Shown piece after piece: positions 60,952 through 64,000 of a DNA stretch of 64,000 nucleotides (its first letter is position 1; the number at the start of each line of letters is the position of its first letter). Source of the stretch: Ruminiclostridium hungatei. GTDB lineage: Bacteria; Bacillota; Clostridia; Acetivibrionales; DSM-1351. Location: contig NZ_MZGX01000004.1 in assembly GCF_002051585.1 (NCBI RefSeq), forward strand, positions 180,829 to 244,828. Direction: 5' to 3'. The notes under the pieces are model-generated. The model saw only the letters and a program-made list of their open reading frames with translations, was not told the origin of the DNA and ran no database searches. The translations under genes were made by a program, and so were the position numbers.

Positions 60952-61764
60952 TTATAACTTTCGAGCAGATTTCTTCTTGGAAATATCTCCACTACCCTTT
61001 ACATTTTCCCAAATATGACCTGCCTGAGCGGACAGATTTATTTTTAATGCATCTGCAATTTTCTTGCACTCATCAGCGGAATACTTGTCTGGGAAACTGC
61101 TTATATGCTGCGTCAACAGTTCCGGCTGTAAAACAGGTATATCTGAGAAATGCTCTTTCAGCTTCTCATCCCAGTCAGCAAATACAATAATTGTATTTAC
61201 AAAATAATTTCCTACATTATTCTTCTGTAAAAAATCATTTAAAAGTTTAGAGTTCAATATTCCTTGCTTAATCATATTATACTGATTATTATATTTTTTA
61301 TTATGCTTCAGATTCTTTTGAGCTGAATCCTTCCAACTCTTTGTATCTATGGTAAATATGCCTTTAGGGCAGACAACAATATGGTCGATCAGGTTGTTTT
61401 CAAAATTGATATCATTTAATAGATAGTAATCGTCGGGAAGCTTGGACAAAAGTCTGGTAACATCTGAATCTTTATATGTATTCATTATGCTTGCCACTCC
61501 TTTTGTTATAAACCATAAGCTTAATACAAATAAAATCACAGTGAGCAGTGTAGCTGCATTTAACGAAATGTCAATCTCACTGAGCGGGCTGAAAAATTCC
61601 TTTAAGGCTGTAATCATACGGCTGAAAGCTGTTTTAACGGTATCTGCAATTGAGTATGAATAATTAAACGTTATGTATCCTGCAACTATTAGAAATATCC
61701 CTGTAGACAGGTAAGCGATTGGCTTTCGGGTAATTCTTTTTTTCCTGGACAGAATAGATGCCAT
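60952..61764 (-). CDS. NERD-domain membrane protein
   Basis: 270 residues. Two N-terminal helices (IAYLSTGIFLIVAGYITFNYS and LLTVILFVLSLWFITKG), then a NERD domain from about residue 100: LPDDYYLLNDINFENNLIDHIVVCPKGIFTIDTKSWKDSAQ with the D-x-K-x-W core that resembles restriction-type nucleases. The proposed nuclease role is not proven in this family. GGGGAG precedes the start. It stands between the toxin locus and the injection-system operon, a typical site for defence or maintenance genes. Confidence 0.85.
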   Translation of the reverse strand: MASILSRKKRITRKPIAYLSTGIFLIVAGYITFNYSYSIADTVKTAFSRMITALKEFFSPLSEIDISLNAATLLTVILFVLSLWFITKGVASIMNTYKDSDVTRLLSKLPDDYYLLNDINFENNLIDHIVVCPKGIFTIDTKSWKDSAQKNLKHNKKYNNQYNMIKQGILNSKLLNDFLQKNNVGNYFVNTIIVFADWDEKLKEHFSDIPVLQPELLTQHISSFPDKYSADECKKIADALKINLSAQAGHIWENVKGSGDISKKKSARKL

Positions 61765-61819
61765 AGAGAAGTCACTCCCCTCAACTTTTTATCTCCAACA
61801 ACATATGTATTTTACTGTA

Positions 61820-62020
61820 TTATATTATATTAATCTGTAAACAAAGTCTATATTTTCCTTTAATAGGCCGGAGTTCTTTTCCTTTCTCTTGCTTTCTACG
61901 GCAATGCTTGCATTGCCTGCTTCCCTGGCCGGTTACCTGCTCTATCATTCCTCCCACCGAATTTACCGGGCCTTCCAGAGGCTTCATTATATTGGTTAAC
62001 TGGATAGGGCTTTCATGCAT
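61820..62020 (-). pseudogene. Truncated copy of the toxin's N-terminal region
   Basis: The stretch 61929-61990 encodes MKPLEGPVNSVGGMIEQVTGQ and repeats, with a few changes, the start of the visible toxin (63870-63944). A second piece (about 61868-61897) matches the segment coding for ...EKNSGKS in the toxin. The roughly 150 bases between them in the toxin are missing. This is the normal debris of recombining polymorphic-toxin loci and shows that toxin tails have been exchanged here. Confidence 0.75.
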
Positions 62021-62021
62021 T

Positions 62022-62056
62022 AAAAAAATCCTAACAAAGAGTTATCTTTATTAGGA
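62022..62056 (-). terminator. Terminator of the toxin/immunity unit
   Basis: Minus strand TCCTAATAAAGA-taac-TCTTTGTTAGGA with T7 after it, one mismatch in a 12-bp stem. Confidence 0.85.
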
Positions 62057-62138
62057 CTCAAATTCCCAATTCACAATTCCCAGAGAATAATATTTAGAAA
62101 AAATATGATACAAATTTTAATTAATATTTGATAAAGCC

Positions 62139-62279
62139 TTAGACTAGCAAATCTCTTTTTAAATCAATTACGTCTCTTGTTTTTATTATCTCCATTACCT
62201 TTTTACTACTAAATTTTCTGACGATTTCTTCCTCCGCAGATGATAAAAGAAATGCTTGTATATAACACTTTTGTTGAAA
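62139..62279 (-). pseudogene. C-terminal fragment of an unknown gene, perhaps an orphan immunity gene
   Basis: A frame without a start encodes about 45 residues of normal protein-like sequence ending FLLSSAEEEIVRKFSSKKVMEIIKTRDVIDLKRDLLV. It lies between the immunity gene and the toxin remnant. The position suggests a leftover immunity gene of an earlier toxin. The flanking bases (62057-62138, 62280-62378) hold nothing else. Confidence 0.35.
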
Positions 62280-62378
62280 TCATCCTCGCGTGACAGTCAA
62301 CCTCATTTAAATTTTAGCTGTTACATCTGCCCCATATTTCAACCACATATACCTATTACAATGCTTATTAGATATCAA

Positions 62379-62813
62379 TTAATAATTCCCATCCTCAGGG
62401 ATTTCATTTGAGTCTAACCATTCAATTCTATTCGTTCTTTCTCCCGATAAATAAAACTCTTTGATTGCTAACCATGCCTTCTCCTTTGGTAAAAACAATC
62501 CAATTGATGCATACCACTCCTCAGAACATTCCACTGTCTCATTTAAGTTTAAACGGTCTTCTAAAGAAAGCCATGTTTCCTTCACCTTTCCATTTTCCAA
62601 AACCAGATATTTAAGGTATATCCCATATTCTTCATTTGGTAAAATAAGAAGTGATTTATTATTAATTTCTCCATCATAAAAGTCTAGTGAGGCCCCACCA
62701 TTTCCTTGATACCAGTATTCTGGAAATTGGTCTAATATGTATTCTTTTAACTTGTTAATGCCTATATTATCAGTGGTCAAACCGTTTGGCGATTGATAAA
62801 CTACTTTATGCAT
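62379..62813 (-). CDS. Imm1-family immunity protein
   Basis: 144 residues, mostly beta. ASLDFYDGEINNKSLLILPNEEYGIYLKYLV, ETWLSLEDRLNLNETVECSEEWYASIGLFLPKEKAWLAIKEFYLSG and a Trp-containing C-terminus (IEWLDSNEIPEDGNY) match the Imm1 family, immunity proteins that accompany deaminase toxins. It lies 21 bases downstream of the deaminase gene, the expected order toxin then immunity. It would bind and block the toxin inside the producer. Confidence 0.8.
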   Translation of the reverse strand: MHKVVYQSPNGLTTDNIGINKLKEYILDQFPEYWYQGNGGASLDFYDGEINNKSLLILPNEEYGIYLKYLVLENGKVKETWLSLEDRLNLNETVECSEEWYASIGLFLPKEKAWLAIKEFYLSGERTNRIEWLDSNEIPEDGNY

Positions 62814-62834
62814 TCATAACCATCCCCTCATTTT

Positions 62835-64000
62835 TTATAATATTAACTCTATTCCACCTTTAGTAATTACTTTTAATGTTTTAATGCCCATAGCTGCCCT
62901 AACCTCAGGTAAATATTTTTGGCAATTTGGACAAGTTAACCTATCTACATATAATACAACCGAATCCCCTAAATGGCCCCCAGCCTCTTTCCGCGCCTTC
63001 ATTAAAGCATGTGCTTCAGCATGAGTTAAAACTTGTGCCTCTCCGCTACCATAGTGTTTTGCATTACCCAAAAGACCCTTTTCCTTTATAACTTTGAAAA
63101 AGTCACGCCCCAAATTTTTTAATTCATCACTCAACAGAGAAGAGTTTACTCCAAAAACCTTATTACCACTTACCTCCATAAGAGCAACAGTCTCTAGTCC
63201 ATCTCCTCGAACCGGAATCCTATCTCCAAGAGGTTCTAGTCCGTTACTTTTCCTAAAACGGTCAATCGCTTCCCAAGGTTCCTTCTTGCCTGCCTCACCT
63301 ACCCCCGCAGTAACAGCCTGTATTGTACTTGCCATCGCCTCATTTTGCTGTACAACCTGCTGTTCATCTTTTTCAGCCTCTACTTTTCTGCGCTTATTAC
63401 TTATTTCTCCATTATCTGGTATTTCTCCTTCTTCAATTTTTCTTTTTATTGGACCAGGCTTTTTACTTGCCATCATTACCACATTTCCGTTCTTGCCCTT
63501 TTCCACCCACAGCTCATGCTCCTCGGCACCCAGCCTGAATTTGACCTTTGGCGTCAGCATCTTCTTTATGACTCCTGTTACCTTGGCCGCTCCCGCCGCA
63601 ATAACCTTTGCACCCAGCTTTTTTATATTCATAAGCCCGAAGGTCATAAGTCTGGTATGTACGCCGCTCTTCAACAGGCCCAGGAAATCTCCTCCGCCCT
63701 GGCTCTTGCCGCCTTCCTGGCCGCTCTTTCCGGAGTTCTTTTCCTGTCCCTTGCTTTCTCCTGCCTTTCCGGCATCCCTATTCTGGCTGCCGCTGCTTCC
63801 CGCAAAGCCGGACAGCAGCTTGGAGCCGTTACCCATACTGGACATTGCTGACTGCTCCGCATTATCAACCACGCCCGTAGCCTGGTCGGTTACCTGCTCT
63901 ATCATTCCTCCCACTGAATTTACCGGGCCTTCCAAAGGCTTCATTATGCTCTGTACGGGACCTGAGCCTGCTATCTTGTCAAACAGCTTGTCCGCAAAGG
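62835..64000 (-). CDS. Polymorphic toxin with DddA/SCP1.201-like deaminase tail (5' end outside window)
   Basis: The frame is open to the right edge (…FADKLFDKIAGSGPVQSI precedes the first visible Met at 63944), so the N-terminus is missing. Counting from that Met: a Gly/Ser-rich linker (30-90), a small domain with FRLGAEEHELWVEKGKNG (136-155) like those preceding toxin tails, a basic stretch KRK...NKRRK (167-187), and a deaminase domain (about 225-369). The domain has catalytic THAEAHALMKA (HAE at 308-310) and TCPNC (338-341), then LKVITKGG. The HAE/CxxC arrangement is that of cytidine deaminase-fold toxins; the end resembles DddA. Linked to Imm1. Target base unknown. Confidence 0.8.
   Translation of the reverse strand, partial: FADKLFDKIAGSGPVQSIMKPLEGPVNSVGGMIEQVTDQATGVVDNAEQSAMSSMGNGSKLLSGFAGSSGSQNRDAGKAGESKGQEKNSGKSGQEGGKSQGGGDFLGLLKSGVHTRLMTFGLMNIKKLGAKVIAAGAAKVTGVIKKMLTPKVKFRLGAEEHELWVEKGKNGNVVMMASKKPGPIKRKIEEGEIPDNGEISNKRRKVEAEKDEQQVVQQNEAMASTIQAVTAGVGEAGKKEPWEAIDRFRKSNGLEPLGDRIPVRGDGLETVALMEVSGNKVFGVNSSLLSDELKNLGRDFFKVIKEKGLLGNAKHYGSGEAQVLTHAEAHALMKARKEAGGHLGDSVVLYVDRLTCPNCQKYLPEVRAAMGIKTLKVITKGGIELIL

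Noticed and set aside
60834..61190. 118-codon plus-strand frame opposite the NERD gene
   Set aside because: No ribosome site; begins inside a terminator region and mirrors the NERD coding frame.
1..64000. CRISPR arrays, rRNA genes, replication origin
   Set aside because: No regularly spaced direct repeats, no rRNA-like sequence and no DnaA-box cluster were seen.

Overview
The window comes from an endospore-forming, Gram-positive anaerobe of the Clostridia type. Evidence: spoIIE with a Spo0A-style promoter, spoVB, CtsR boxes in front of a small heat-shock gene, strong GGAGG ribosome sites, several TTG/GTG starts and YitT/CBO0543-family membrane proteins. The genus cannot be fixed by reading alone.

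Left half (1-32.4 kb) is mostly housekeeping and accessory genes in short units: end of an O-antigen-ligase-like gene, nudC, CtsR-type hsp20, spoVB, an NlpC/P60 hydrolase, a CwlD-like amidase whose 3' end overlaps convergent dusB, a DNRLRE-type protein, tRNA-Arg, spoIIE, a secreted PPC-domain protein, a DUF6273 (diversity-generating-retroelement-target-like) gene, a TIGR00300-like enzyme, small membrane proteins, a tRNA-Val/Glu/Met cluster with a duplicated tRNA 3' end, a C39-like secreted protease, an AraC regulator with a glycosidase-like neighbour, a FtsX-type ABC exporter and an HtrA protease. Three genes between 13.9 and 22.1 kb each carry one small frameshift (13978-14459, 15455-16083, 20765-22049), which means either real decay or homopolymer-type sequence errors.

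Right half (32.4-64 kb, almost all minus strand) is an extracellular contractile injection system (eCIS, Afp/PVC-like). In transcription order: AAA+ ATPase, DUF4255 tail-terminator (Afp16/Pvc16 N-domain type), sheath, tube protein, tail-assembly protein, DUF6760 protein (apparent ATA start), second tube protein, a disordered 473-aa protein, LysM baseplate/tube adaptor, split VgrG-like hub and spike, PAAR tip, gp25-like baseplate protein, two gpJ-like wedge proteins, gpI-like protein, and then fibre / small coiled coil / fibre / small coiled coil / giant fibre. All three fibres share an N-terminal docking domain and end in a Peptidase_S74 intramolecular chaperone. The giant fibre holds about 12 copies of a repeat, most with an HxH motif like the metal-binding motifs of T4 gp37.

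Upstream of the ATPase lie a small coiled-coil gene that shares a promoter-like box with the ATPase gene, a NERD-domain membrane protein, and a polymorphic-toxin locus: a truncated toxin remnant, an Imm1-type immunity gene and a toxin with a DddA/SCP1.201-like deaminase domain that runs off the right edge. The toxin's linker has a basic stretch resembling a nuclear localisation signal. The most interesting hypothesis is that this clostridial eCIS, with its unusual metal-binding S74 fibres, carries the deaminase toxin as cargo.
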